A stretch of 64,000 nt of DNA from CAWDDG01 sp963801065 (GTDB taxonomy: Bacteria > Actinomycetota > Actinomycetes > Jiangellales > Jiangellaceae): NCBI GenBank assembly GCA_963801065.1, contig CAWDDG010000004.1, positions 434,001-498,000 of the forward strand. The letters run 5' to 3'. Each line of letters begins with the position of its first letter. Position 1 is the stretch's first letter. This document shows positions 45,372 through 53,639 of this stretch, piece by piece. Below the pieces are notes generated by a model that was not told the origin of the DNA, searched no databases, and saw only the letters and a list, made by a program, of their open reading frames with translations. Made by a program: the position numbers and the translations under genes.

Positions 45372-46775
45372 TCATCCCTGCCGCAGAAGGTCGCCGATGG
45401 CCGCTATCCCGCGTCTGATCGTGTCCTCGTTGACGTCTCCGACGCCGAACACGATCCCCGGCGGCCCCTCGCTGTTCGGCGATCGGTACCGACCGAGCCC
45501 TTGCAGCCCGACGGAGCGCTGGGCTGCCGCCTCGACGATCTCCGCCTCGTTGGCTCCCTCGGGGAGCTGGGCGACGGCGTGGAAACCAGCGGCGAGGCCC
45601 GTCAGCTCGAGGTCGGGAGCAGCCTCGCCGATCGCTTCGACCAGTTCGCGGCGCCGCGCGGCATAGACGCTGCGCATGCGGCGCAGGTGGCGATCGAACC
45701 TGCCCGACTCCATCAGCCGAGCCAGGGCGAGCTGGTCGAGTGTCGGAGCGCCGCGGTCGTTCCGGTGCTTCTCCTCGGCGATCCGTGCCCTCAGGTGCCG
45801 TGGAGCAAGCACCCACCCCAGTCTGATCGCGGGAGCGAGTGACTTGCTGACCGATCCGACACTCACGACGCGATCCGCCGCGAGGCCCTGGAGCGATCCG
45901 ACGGGCTGCTTGTCGTAGCGGAACTCCGAGTCGTAGTCGTCCTCGATCACCACCCCGCTCACCTGCTCGGCCCACTGCAGCAGTGCCAGCCGCCGCTCGG
46001 GGGTGAGGACGACGCCGGTGGGGGTCTGGTGGGCCGGCGTGACGATGGCAGCGGTCGCCTTCGTCCTGGCGAGCTCGTCGACGACCAGGCCGCGGTCGTC
46101 GACGGGGACGAAGAGCGGGTTCAGGCCCGCCCGGCGGACGAGGATAGGCATGTCCAGGTGACCCGGGTCCTCGACGGCGACCGAGGTGGCGCCCGCGGCT
46201 CGCAATGCAGTCAGGGTGAGGGCGGTGCCTTGGGTGAACCCGTTGCAGATCACCACGTCGTCCGCGCCTGCGAACGCTCCGCGAACACGTTGCAGGTACG
46301 ACGCGATGACCTCTCGCAGCCTGATCGAGCCCTGCGGATCGCCGTACCCCATGTCACGGGCAGAGGCTGTGCGGGTGGCCTCCCCGCATGCCCACAACCA
46401 GTCGCGCGCCGGGAAGCTGTTCAGGTCGGGGCGTCCCGGGGCGAAGTCGATCTCCAGCCTGGCGGGAGGCGTGCGCTCTAGTGATGTAAGGACGGTCGCC
46501 TGCGGGCTGAACGCGACCCGCGTCGCCGAGCCGCCGAAGGCGCGCAGGTACCCCTCGGCCTCCAACTGCTCATAGGTCGCCTGCACCAGGCCGCGGGAGA
46601 CCCCAAGGTCCACCGCGAGCTTTCGCGACGAGGGCAGCCGCTCACCGATATGCAGACGTCCCTCTCGGACCGCTGTTCGCAGCGCGTTCTGCAGCTGCGA
46701 GCCCAGCGTCTGGGGGCTCTGGCGATCGAGCTGGATGAAGACGTCCGGGGCCAAACCGGACCACTCAACTGCCAT
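45372..46775 (-). CDS. MocR-family regulator (GntR helix-turn-helix fused to aminotransferase domain)
   Basis: A 467-residue PLP-binding transcription regulator. The N-terminal winged helix-turn-helix (about 15-80) reads LRTAVREGRLHIGERLPSSR and VSRGLVQATYEQLEAEGYL. The class I aminotransferase-like part (about 120-467) has EDPGHLDMP, TPAHQTPTGVVL and EDDYDSEFRYD. The PLP-lysine motif is SVGSVSKSLAPAIRLGWVL. Characterised relatives (PdxR, GabR, TauR) control vitamin B6 or amino-compound genes. It is divergent from the cupin/RibD-like pair, which it probably regulates through the 67-base spacer 46776-46842. The effector is unknown. Confidence 0.9.
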   Translation of the reverse strand: MAVEWSGLAPDVFIQLDRQSPQTLGSQLQNALRTAVREGRLHIGERLPSSRKLAVDLGVSRGLVQATYEQLEAEGYLRAFGGSATRVAFSPQATVLTSLERTPPARLEIDFAPGRPDLNSFPARDWLWACGEATRTASARDMGYGDPQGSIRLREVIASYLQRVRGAFAGADDVVICNGFTQGTALTLTALRAAGATSVAVEDPGHLDMPILVRRAGLNPLFVPVDDRGLVVDELARTKATAAIVTPAHQTPTGVVLTPERRLALLQWAEQVSGVVIEDDYDSEFRYDKQPVGSLQGLAADRVVSVGSVSKSLAPAIRLGWVLAPRHLRARIAEEKHRNDRGAPTLDQLALARLMESGRFDRHLRRMRSVYAARRRELVEAIGEAAPDLELTGLAAGFHAVAQLPEGANEAEIVEAAAQRSVGLQGLGRYRSPNSEGPPGIVFGVGDVNEDTIRRGIAAIGDLLRQG

Positions 46776-46842
46776 GGAACTGGACCTTACACAGAGCCAC
46801 CTACCCGGCTAGCGTCGCATCAACCAACCACTAGGACACCTG

Positions 46843-47448
46843 ATGCAAGCCATGCAAACCACTTCTCGTGCTACCGCGACCGGTCCGGAAACACCCTCCC
46901 CGCTGGAACGCATGTACGCCGCGATCCGCGCCGCAACCCGGGTCCCGGCCGACTGGCAGACCGTGGTCGACGCCGTGGTCGCCGACCTGAGCGGGAAGCT
47001 CCCCCCAGCCGACGACGTCCTGCGGGAGGTCCCGGCCCGGGCACGCCGAGGGAGTGATCGGAGCCAGGTACTTCACGTCGAGCCCGACGGCAGCTTCTCC
47101 GTCGTCGCGCTCATCTCCCGGCCCGTGCAGGCGACCAGCGTGCACGACCACACGACCTGGTGCGCCGTCGCTGTCGTCGCCGGCACCGAGTACGAGGAGC
47201 GGTTCAGTCTCGACGAAAGCGGCCGAACCCTCCTGTTGACGGGGACCCGCACCGACCAGGCGGGGACGGTGAGCGGCTTCGCCCCTCCCGGCGACATCCA
47301 CCGGGTCACCAACGCGGGCGCGACGGTCGGCGTGTCCCTACACGTATACGGCACCGACATCGGCCGGATAGGAAACAGCGTGCGCCGCACCTACGACCTG
47401 CCCATCGTCGAACCGAACGAAATCGCCGGCACCACCAAGAAGGAGTGA
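46843..47448 (+). CDS. Cysteine dioxygenase-like cupin protein
   Basis: A 201-residue cupin. The metal-binding motif HDHTTWCAVAVVAGTEYEER has His101, His103 and the Glu expected of a 2-His/1-carboxylate or 3-His cupin site, and a distal His is in PPGDIHRVTNAG. The pattern matches the cysteine-dioxygenase-type family of small actinobacterial cupins, often annotated as predicted metal-dependent enzymes. Thiol oxidation is possible, but the substrate is not established. The ATG at 46843 is divergent from the MocR regulator, and the RibD-like gene follows three bases after its stop, so both are likely under MocR control. Confidence 0.75.
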   Translation: MQAMQTTSRATATGPETPSPLERMYAAIRAATRVPADWQTVVDAVVADLSGKLPPADDVLREVPARARRGSDRSQVLHVEPDGSFSVVALISRPVQATSVHDHTTWCAVAVVAGTEYEERFSLDESGRTLLLTGTRTDQAGTVSGFAPPGDIHRVTNAGATVGVSLHVYGTDIGRIGNSVRRTYDLPIVEPNEIAGTTKKE

Positions 47449-47451
47449 CAG

Positions 47452-48015
47452 ATGGCAGACACGGAACGGCAGACCGCCGGAGGCAAGGTGCTCTGGCACT
47501 TCACGATGTCGCTGGACGGGTTCGTGGCGGGGCCGAACCATGCGATGGACTGGATGACGGGGTTCTCGCACCGCCCCGGCCTTGTCGAGGAGTACACCGA
47601 GACGACCGGCGCCGTGCTGGGAGGTCGGGATGGCTTTGATGCCTACCCCGATGTCAGCGGCATCTACGGCGGCGAGTGGCAGGGGCCGGTGTTCGTCCTC
47701 ACCCACCATCCCGAAGACGCGCAGCCGGCCGACGGCGTGACCCTCCTGAGCTGCGATGTGGCCGAGGCGGTCCGGATCGGGCTGGAGGCCGCCGGCGGCA
47801 AGAACCTCGAGGTCTTCTCGGCCACGATCGGCCGACAGCTCCTCGACCGCGGACTGATCGACGAGATCGACCTGCACGTCGCGCCGGTGCTGCTCGGCGA
47901 CGGGATCCGGCTGTTCGACAACCCCGGGGGCGCGCCCGTCCGACTCGAGCTGCTCAACGGCGACGATCCCACGGCCGCAGTGAACGTGCGGTACCACCCG
48001 GTCGCGACCAGGTAG
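47452..48015 (+). CDS. Dihydrofolate reductase-like (RibD C-terminal) protein
   Basis: A 187-residue member of the RibD C-terminal/DHFR-like superfamily: WHFTMSLDGFVAGPNHAMDW at the start, GAVLGGRDGFDAYPD, then FVLTHHPED and LLSCDVAEAVRIGLEAAGGK. The end is IDEIDLHVAPVLLGDGIRLF. These proteins are NADPH-binding reductases, usually of unknown substrate; many are not true DHFRs. It begins right after the cupin gene and ends 13 bases before a 70-base repeat, then att copy 3. It looks like cargo of the second integration. Confidence 0.85.
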   Translation: MADTERQTAGGKVLWHFTMSLDGFVAGPNHAMDWMTGFSHRPGLVEEYTETTGAVLGGRDGFDAYPDVSGIYGGEWQGPVFVLTHHPEDAQPADGVTLLSCDVAEAVRIGLEAAGGKNLEVFSATIGRQLLDRGLIDEIDLHVAPVLLGDGIRLFDNPGGAPVRLELLNGDDPTAAVNVRYHPVATR

Positions 48016-48027
48016 ATCAGAAGCACA

Positions 48028-48097
48028 TCAAGGCGGCTCGCCGTGCTCGCCGCAAGCCCGACCTGCGGGGGCGCTGGGGCGCCGTCCTCGGCCGGGC
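48028..48097 (+). repeat. 71-bp dispersed repeat, copy 2
   Basis: Matches 44696-44766 with one gap. It abuts att copy 3, unlike copy 1, which is 304 bases from att copy 2. Confidence 0.8.
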
Positions 48098-48098
48098 A

Positions 48099-48124
48099 GA
48101 GGGTTCAAGTCCCTTCGTCTCCAC
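48099..48124 (+). repeat. att: Attachment-site repeat, copy 3 (26 bp of tRNA-Ala 3' end)
   Basis: GAGGGTTCAAGTCCC through CGTCTCCAC, 26 bases identical to the tRNA-Ala T-arm and acceptor 3' strand. It marks the outer edge of the accessory block that begins at tRNA-Ala. Confidence 0.82.
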
Positions 48125-48136
48125 ACACTGAGCCGC

Positions 48137-48511
48137 TCAGAAGATCGACGCCACCACAGCGATCAACGGTGGGACAGCTTGCCCGAGAGCGCCGCGCCAC
48201 AGCCGCCGTTCGGAGAAGAAGAGCACGATGCCTGCCACCACCATGCAGCCGCAGGCGAACAACGCCAGGGTCCGGCCCGCTGTCTCGTCCCACGTATGGA
48301 CCAGGACGACCCCGCCGAGCGAACCCGCGGCCAGGAACAGGTTGTACCAACCCTGGTTGATCGCCCAGAGCCGGACCGCGGGCACATCCTCCTTGCGAAT
48401 CAGGAACAGCCGGTAGAACTGCGGACGTGTGAACAGGAAGCTCTCCAGCACGAAGACCGCGACGTGTCCCAGTCCGGCGATCACGGCGAAGACCTGCGCG
48501 ACGACGTTCAC
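48137..48511 (-). CDS. DUF1304 family membrane protein
   Basis: A 124-residue membrane protein with four hydrophobic segments: VFAVIAGLGHVAVFVLESFL (6-25), LWAINQGWYNLFLAAGSLGG (about 48-67), TLALFACGCMVVAGIVLFF (about 80-98) and GQAVPPLIAVVASIF at the end. WAINQGWYNLFLA and the short loops are typical of DUF1304, a family of unknown function with members near transporters and regulators. It starts at GTG 48511. It is convergent with the RibD-like gene, separated by att copy 3, and lies just outside the tRNA-Ala repeats. Confidence 0.85.
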   Translation of the reverse strand: MNVVAQVFAVIAGLGHVAVFVLESFLFTRPQFYRLFLIRKEDVPAVRLWAINQGWYNLFLAAGSLGGVVLVHTWDETAGRTLALFACGCMVVAGIVLFFSERRLWRGALGQAVPPLIAVVASIF

Positions 48512-48614
48512 GGGCGCCAGTATGCTCGCGAGAGATCCACGGGCCTCATCTGTAACAACACGCGCGGCGTGTCGCGCCTTCTGCGTCCAGCCTGGGTCCC
48601 GTGGACGCTCGACG

Positions 48615-49543
48615 TCAGGGCCAGCTGATCCGGGCGTAGAGGAGCGCGTGGTCCGGCATGGCGGCGTCGCGCCGGCTGTCTACGTCCTCGGTGATCCCGA
48701 CCAGGTCGTCGACCAGGGCATCTGCGGTGACACCGGACAGCAGGAGCGGCCGTGAGACCAGGATGTGGTCGATCAGCTCGCGCCGGTCATGGTATATCCG
48801 CGAAAAGGCGCGGTCGGCCGGCAGCCGGTCGGCCAGGTTGTAGAGCCGGTACGGATCGCCGAGATCCGGCCGGTTCGGGTTGCCGTCCTCGGGTCCGGTC
48901 ATCAGGGTCGTGGTTACGGCCCTGGGCTCGTCGTTGAAGTCGCCCGCAAGGACGACGGGGATGTCCGGCTCCCGAGGCATCCACCGGTTGAGCTCGACCC
49001 GGACCGCCACCGCCTCGGCCGCGCGCCTGGTCAGGGCATATCCAGCGCCACGTGCACGCTCGTCCTCGTCCAGCGGGAACGACCGGTCGTCCGGGTAGCT
49101 CGGCAGCTTCGACTTCAGGTGCGCGGTGACGACCCGGAGCCGGCGATCGTCGCCGACGTCGAGAACAGTCTCGACGGCGCCGCGGCCCATCGCCGTGAGC
49201 AGGTTGCCGTCGGGATCCGGCACGTCGACGAGTGCGCCGTCAGGAAATGCGACCCAGTCGTAGCTCTCGACGATCGGGTGCCGCGAGAGAACGCCCACGC
49301 GGATGCCGCGGTCGTCGGGCTGACCGATCGCGGTATGAGGCATCGACCCACCGATCGCAGCGACCAGATCGGCGAGCGGCTCCTCGCCGCCGAGCTCCTG
49401 AAGGCAGATGACTCGGGCCGACGGCCGTGATCGTCGCGCCCAGGTACGCGAGCTTGAGTTGGTAAACCTCGTCGCTCGACGGCCCCGCCTCACCGCCGGG
49501 GCAGGAACAGGTTCTCGACGTTCCACGTGGCGACCGTGAGCAC
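48615..49543 (-). pseudogene. Endonuclease/exonuclease/phosphatase family gene with two frameshifts
   Basis: All the motifs of the DNase-I-like metal phosphodiesterase superfamily are present but in three frames. VLTVATWNVENLFLPRR (GTG 49543) stops at 49490-49492. GGEAGPSSDEVYQLKLAYL continues in a second frame. From about 49412 the third frame runs intact with VICLQELGGEEPLADLV, HLKSKLPSYP, LAGDFNDEP, LIDHILVS and MPDHALLYARI. Small indels near 49495-49501 (next to GGGG) and at about 49413-49417 account for it. The substrate, nucleic acid or phospholipid, is not predictable. Either the gene has decayed or the sequence has two errors here. It is divergent from nothing close by; the GbsR gene lies upstream on the same strand. 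Confidence 0.8.
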
Positions 49544-49650
49544 GGCATCCCCCTTGATGGCCGCGAAGGAGCTCCGACCTCGTGCATGCTTGTCTGATCA
49601 GCGTTGCCGGGACAACAGCAAACAGGCGAACATCGCGATGCGAACGGTCT

Positions 49651-50139
49651 TCAGGCGCCACCTGCGCGCTGAGCGCGCCATTTCTCCATGAGCTGGGGCA
49701 TCTCGTCGCGGAGGAACTCGAAAAATCGGCGCGTCTCGTCAAGCCGACGGCCGGCGGCAGTGCGTCGTCCGACGGCCTCGATCCCGGATTCAAGATCCTT
49801 CGACCACCGGGACAGCATCTCGTCACGCTGGGTCGTGATCTCGTACCACTGGTTCTCATGGATCCGGTAGTGATCGCGGCGTTCTCCGGGCTCGCGCTCG
49901 CGGGCGATCATGTGCACCTGGGTGAGGTAGCGGACAGCGCCGGAGACTGCCGCCGGGCTCACGTGCAGCGCCGAAGCGAGCTCGCCCGCTGTGAGTTTGC
50001 CTTCCGGCGAGGCGAGCAGTGCCGCGAACGCCCGCGCGGGCATCCGCGGCATTCCGGCCTCCACCATGGTCAACGCGAACCGTTCGACGAAGCGGCTCGC
50101 CTCCGCATCGTCGCGGCCGTTCTCGGATCCCTCAGCCAC
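49651..50139 (-). CDS. GbsR/MarR-family transcriptional regulator
   Basis: A 162-residue winged helix-turn-helix protein. The DNA-binding part is FAALLASPEGKLTAGELASA and LHVSPAAVSGAVRYLTQVHM (about 43-82), followed by the wing RERE-PGERRDHYR and a C-terminal helical dimerisation region with DETRRFFEFLRDEMPQLMEK. GbsR-type regulators often sit divergent from ABC drug exporters and repress them until a ligand binds. Here the divergent genes encode an ABC ATPase and permease, and the 77-base spacer contains inverted repeats. The start is GTG 50139. Confidence 0.87.
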   Translation of the reverse strand: MAEGSENGRDDAEASRFVERFALTMVEAGMPRMPARAFAALLASPEGKLTAGELASALHVSPAAVSGAVRYLTQVHMIAREREPGERRDHYRIHENQWYEITTQRDEMLSRWSKDLESGIEAVGRRTAAGRRLDETRRFFEFLRDEMPQLMEKWRAQRAGGA

Positions 50140-50152
50140 GCCCCACCTCTAC

Positions 50153-50206
50153 GTACAGTAGTCCAAGCGACTTCTCAACATTCACAACATCGTGAAGGCA
50201 CTGTAC
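50153..50206. promoter_or_regulatory. Inverted-repeat operator region between gbsR-like gene and ABC transporter
   Basis: GTACAGT (50153-50159) and ACTGTAC (50200-50206) form an inverted repeat around a second palindrome, TTCAC at 50181-50185 and GTGAA at 50192-50196. Both lie in the divergent promoter region, consistent with repressor binding. Confidence 0.5.
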
Positions 50207-50216
50207 GCTCTGATCC

Positions 50217-51143
50217 ATGACAACAGCAATCTCCGTGTCCGGCCTGGTCAAGAACTTCGGCCGCACCCGGGCCCTCGACGGGCTCGACCTGTCCGTCGCG
50301 ACGGGTGAGGTCCACGGCTTCCTCGGCCCGAACGGTTCCGGCAAGACGACGACCATCCGCGTCCTGCTCGGCCTGCTCCGCTCTGATGCAGGGCATGCCA
50401 CCCTGCTCGGTGGCGACCCCTGGAGCGACGCAGTCGACCTGCACCGGCGGCTGGCCTACGTGCCGGGCGAGGTGAACCTGTGGCCGAACCTGTCCGGTGG
50501 CGAGGTGATCGACCTGTTGGGGGCGCTGCGGGGCGGGCTCGACCCGAAGCGCCGAGCCGAGCTGCTCGAGCGTTTCGACCTCGACCCGACCAAGAAGAGC
50601 CGCACCTACTCGAAGGGCAACCGGCAGAAGGTCGCTGTGGTCGCCGCGTTCGCGTCCGAGGTCGAGCTGTTCATCCTCGACGAGCCGACGTCCGGCCTGG
50701 ACCCGCTGATGGAGTCGGTGTTCCAGGACTGCGTCAACGAGCTCAAGGAGGACGGCAAGACTGTTCTGCTGTCGAGCCACGTGCTCGCCGAGGTCGAGGC
50801 CCTGTGCGACCGGGTGAGCATCATCAGACTGGGCAAGACCGTCGAGTCCGGCACCCTGGCGGAGCTCCGTCACCTCACCCGCACGGCCATCACCGTGGAT
50901 ACCGCTCGGCCACCGAGCGGCCTCGAGCAGCTCGCCGGTGTCCACAACCTCGAGATCGACGGCATTCATGCCGCGTTCGACGTCGACTCGCATGAGCTCG
51001 GTCGCGTGCTCGAGCGCCTCACCACGTTCGACGTACGCGCGCTGACCAGCGCGCCGCCGACGCTGGAGGAACTGTTCCTCCGGCACTACGGCGACGAGCT
51101 CGCCGTCGAGGCCGAGAACCACGAAGGGGTGCCGCTGCGATGA
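50217..51143 (+). CDS. ABC transporter ATP-binding protein (exporter type)
   Basis: A 308-residue ATPase of a DrrA-like ABC exporter. Walker A is GPNGSGKTTTIRV (about 38-50) and the signature motif is degenerate (YSKGNRQKVAVVAAF). Walker B is ELFILDEPTSGLDPLMESVF and the H-loop is LLSSHVLAEVEALCD. A C-terminal extension of about 90 residues (PTLEELFLRHYGDE) is typical of multidrug and antibiotic exporters. The stop overlaps the permease ATG, so the two act as a pair. Regulation is probably by the divergent GbsR protein; the exported compound is unknown. Confidence 0.92.
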   Translation: MTTAISVSGLVKNFGRTRALDGLDLSVATGEVHGFLGPNGSGKTTTIRVLLGLLRSDAGHATLLGGDPWSDAVDLHRRLAYVPGEVNLWPNLSGGEVIDLLGALRGGLDPKRRAELLERFDLDPTKKSRTYSKGNRQKVAVVAAFASEVELFILDEPTSGLDPLMESVFQDCVNELKEDGKTVLLSSHVLAEVEALCDRVSIIRLGKTVESGTLAELRHLTRTAITVDTARPPSGLEQLAGVHNLEIDGIHAAFDVDSHELGRVLERLTTFDVRALTSAPPTLEELFLRHYGDELAVEAENHEGVPLR

Positions 51144-52765
51144 CCGCCTTCACGGGTACGGTCCGCCTCGTCCGGCTCGCCCTGCGCCGCGACCGCATCC
51201 AGCTGCCGATCTGGATCGGCGCCTTGACCTTGCTGGCCGCCTCACTGGTGCCGAGCATCATCGAGTTCTACCCGACCGAAAAGTCTCGGGTGGAGCTTGC
51301 CATCTCGTCGGCCAACAGCCCGGTCTCGCTCATGACCAACGGGCTCGTGTCGGGCACCAGCATCGGCGCGACCGTGGCAGCGCAGGCGATGGCCATGTTC
51401 CTCGGTGCCGCGTTCATGAGCACCCTCGCGGTCGTCCGACACACCCGGCAGAACGAGGAGACGGGCCGCGCCGAGCTTGTGGGGTCGGCAGTGGTCGGCA
51501 GGCACGCCAGCCTGACTGCGGCGCTGATCGTGGTCGTCGGCGCCAACGTCGTGCTCGCCCTGCTCAGCACGGTCCTGCTGATCGGCAACGACCTGCCGGT
51601 CGGTGGGTCGATCGCCATGGGCGGCGGCATCGGCGCCGTCGGCGTCGCCTTCGCGGCGATCGCCGCCGTCTTCGCGCAGATCTTCGACAGCGCCCGGGCG
51701 GCCAACGGTGCGGCTGCCGCCGCGATCGGCGTCGCCTTCATGCTGCGCGCAGCAGGGGACGCGCTGGGTGAGGCAGTCGACGGCGGCATCCGCGTCGTCA
51801 GCGCGTGGCCGTCCTGGTTGTCACCGATCGGGTGGGCCCAACAGATCCGGCCCTTCGACAGGGACAACTGGTGGCTGTTCGGGTTGTTCGCGGTCGCGTT
51901 CCTCGGCCTCGTCCGACTGGCGTTCCTGCTGACGGAGCACCGTGACGTCGGTGCCGGCATGCTCGCGACCCGGCCCGGGCCGGCGCGGGCGCCGTCGAGC
52001 CTGCTCGGCACGCTCGGCCTGGCCTGGCGGCTCCAGCGCGGCGTGCTGCTCGGATGGGCGATCGCGATGGTCGCGTTCGGTGCCGCCTACGGCGGAATCG
52101 GCGACGAGATCCAGGACTTCGCCGCAGACAGCCAGGCGACTGAGGACATCTTCCAGGACCTGGGGTCCGCCGGCGCCAGTGTGACGGACAACTACTTCGC
52201 AGCGACCTTCGCGATCTTCGGGATCGCCGTGGCCGGCTACACCGTCCAGGCGCTGCTTCGGATGCGCTCAGAGGAATCGGCCGGCGCGTTGGAATCGGTG
52301 CTCGCCACCGCCGTCCGCCGGCCGGCCTGGATGGCCAGCCACATCACGGTCGCGGTGCTGGGCACGGCGATCATCCTCGCGCTGTCGGGCCTCGCTACCG
52401 GCTTCACGTACGGCCTGATCATCGGCGACGTCGGCGGTCAGGTGCCCACCATGGTCGGCGCAGGGCTGGTACAGCTGCCGGCGTCGCTGACCCTGGCGGG
52501 GGTGGTGGTCGCGGCGTTCGGGCTGTTCCCGCGACGCGCGACTGCGCTGGCCTGGGGCGCGTTCGCGCTGTGCCTGATTTTCGGTCAGCTCGGTCCGCTG
52601 CTCAGCCTGCCGCAATGGGTGCTCGACCTGTCGCCGTTCACACATCTGCCGGCCGCGCCGGTCGAGGACGTGGCGGCGCTCCCGATGACTGTCCTGATAG
52701 CGGTGGGCGCAGGGCTTGTCGCGCTGGGCGTTGCGGGCTTCCGGCGACGCGACCTCGCCATGTGA
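51140..52765 (+). CDS. ABC transporter permease (exporter type)
   Basis: A 541-residue polytopic permease in two similar halves of about six transmembrane helices each. Examples are LPIWIGALTLLAASLVPSII, ALIVVVGANVVLALLSTVLL and GIGAVGVAFAAIAAVFAQIF in the first half. AIFGIAVAGYTVQALLRMRS and HITVAVLGTAIILALSGLAT fall in the second half. RHTRQNEETGRAELV and MRSEESAGALESVLATAVRR are equivalent cytoplasmic loops with a Glu-rich motif that marks this family (often labelled tetronasin or polyketide exporter permease). The ATG overlaps the ATPase stop by four bases. A 32-bp inverted repeat follows the stop by eight bases. Confidence 0.9.
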   Translation: MTAFTGTVRLVRLALRRDRIQLPIWIGALTLLAASLVPSIIEFYPTEKSRVELAISSANSPVSLMTNGLVSGTSIGATVAAQAMAMFLGAAFMSTLAVVRHTRQNEETGRAELVGSAVVGRHASLTAALIVVVGANVVLALLSTVLLIGNDLPVGGSIAMGGGIGAVGVAFAAIAAVFAQIFDSARAANGAAAAAIGVAFMLRAAGDALGEAVDGGIRVVSAWPSWLSPIGWAQQIRPFDRDNWWLFGLFAVAFLGLVRLAFLLTEHRDVGAGMLATRPGPARAPSSLLGTLGLAWRLQRGVLLGWAIAMVAFGAAYGGIGDEIQDFAADSQATEDIFQDLGSAGASVTDNYFAATFAIFGIAVAGYTVQALLRMRSEESAGALESVLATAVRRPAWMASHITVAVLGTAIILALSGLATGFTYGLIIGDVGGQVPTMVGAGLVQLPASLTLAGVVVAAFGLFPRRATALAWGAFALCLIFGQLGPLLSLPQWVLDLSPFTHLPAAPVEDVAALPMTVLIAVGAGLVALGVAGFRRRDLAM

Positions 52766-52772
52766 CTTCCCT

Positions 52773-52878
52773 CGTTGATCATGCAATAGCTGCGCGACAC
52801 GCCGTTCTGACGTCGGCTGGATCAGCCCGCGGGGTTGCGCCAAACGCGGCGTGTCGCGCAGCTATTGCATGATCAACG
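52773..52878. mobile_element. MITE-like element: 32-bp perfect inverted repeats
   Basis: Arms at 52773-52804 and 52847-52878 are perfect reverse complements (left arm begins CGTTGATCATGCAATAGCTG) around a 42-base centre. The whole unit is 106 bases and non-coding. It could be a MITE, a REP-like element, or a very stable terminator for the ABC operon. No clear target duplication is visible. Confidence 0.7.
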
Positions 52879-52928
52879 GCGGTGTGCGGGCTTGACTTCA
52901 ACTTAACTCGAACTTGCACGCTGGCAGC

Positions 52929-53639
52929 ATGACCACCAGCGAACACAGGCACGTCGCGCTCGTCACGGGTGCCTCGCGCGGGCTCGGGCGGGCGCTCACC
53001 GCCGAGCTCGTGACGCGCGGATGGCATGTCGTCGTCGATGCCCGCGACGGCACGCGGCTCGCCGCCGCGGTCGACGAGCTGCGGGCTCCGGGCGCGGTCA
53101 CGGCCATCGCCGGCGACGTGACCGACCCGACCCACCGGCATGCTCTTGCCGACGCCGTCGACCAAGCCGGCGGGCTCGACCTTCTCGTCAACAACGCCAG
53201 CGTCCTTGGGCCGAGTCCGCAGCCACACCTCGCGGACTACCCGCTCGACGTTCTCGAGCGCGTCTACGCCGTCAACACCGTCGCGCCCCTCGCGCTGGTC
53301 CAGCTCCTTCTCCCGTACCTGGAGAAGCGCGGCGGCAGAGTCGTCGACATCTCCTCCGACGCGGCGGTCGAGGCCTACGCGGGTTGGGGCGGGTACGGAT
53401 CGGCGAAGGCCGCGCTCGACCAGCTCTCGGCCATTCTCGCGGCCGAACACCCGGACCTGCACGTCTACGCCTTCGACCCCGGTGACATGGCGACCGACCT
53501 GCAACAGCAGGCGTTCCCCGACGAGGACGTCAGCGACCGCGCGGCGCCGGAGGCCGTAATACCCGCGCTGCTCAGGCTCGTCGAGGGCGACTTGGCCAGC
53601 GGCCGATACCGGGCAGCCGATCTCACGGCCGCCCGATGA
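52929..53639 (+). CDS. Short-chain dehydrogenase/reductase
   Basis: A 236-residue classical SDR. The NAD(P)-binding TGASRGLGRAL is at 13-23, followed by DLLVNNASVLG. The catalytic Tyr-x3-Lys is in GWGGYGSAKAALDQL, preceded by ISSDAAVE with the catalytic Ser, and PGDMATDLQQQAF follows the active site. The substrate cannot be predicted. ATG 52929 is the conventional start (MTTSEHRHVALVTGAS). Its stop overlaps the ATG of the QueA-like gene, so the two are translationally coupled. Confidence 0.92.
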   Translation: MTTSEHRHVALVTGASRGLGRALTAELVTRGWHVVVDARDGTRLAAAVDELRAPGAVTAIAGDVTDPTHRHALADAVDQAGGLDLLVNNASVLGPSPQPHLADYPLDVLERVYAVNTVAPLALVQLLLPYLEKRGGRVVDISSDAAVEAYAGWGGYGSAKAALDQLSAILAAEHPDLHVYAFDPGDMATDLQQQAFPDEDVSDRAAPEAVIPALLRLVEGDLASGRYRAADLTAAR

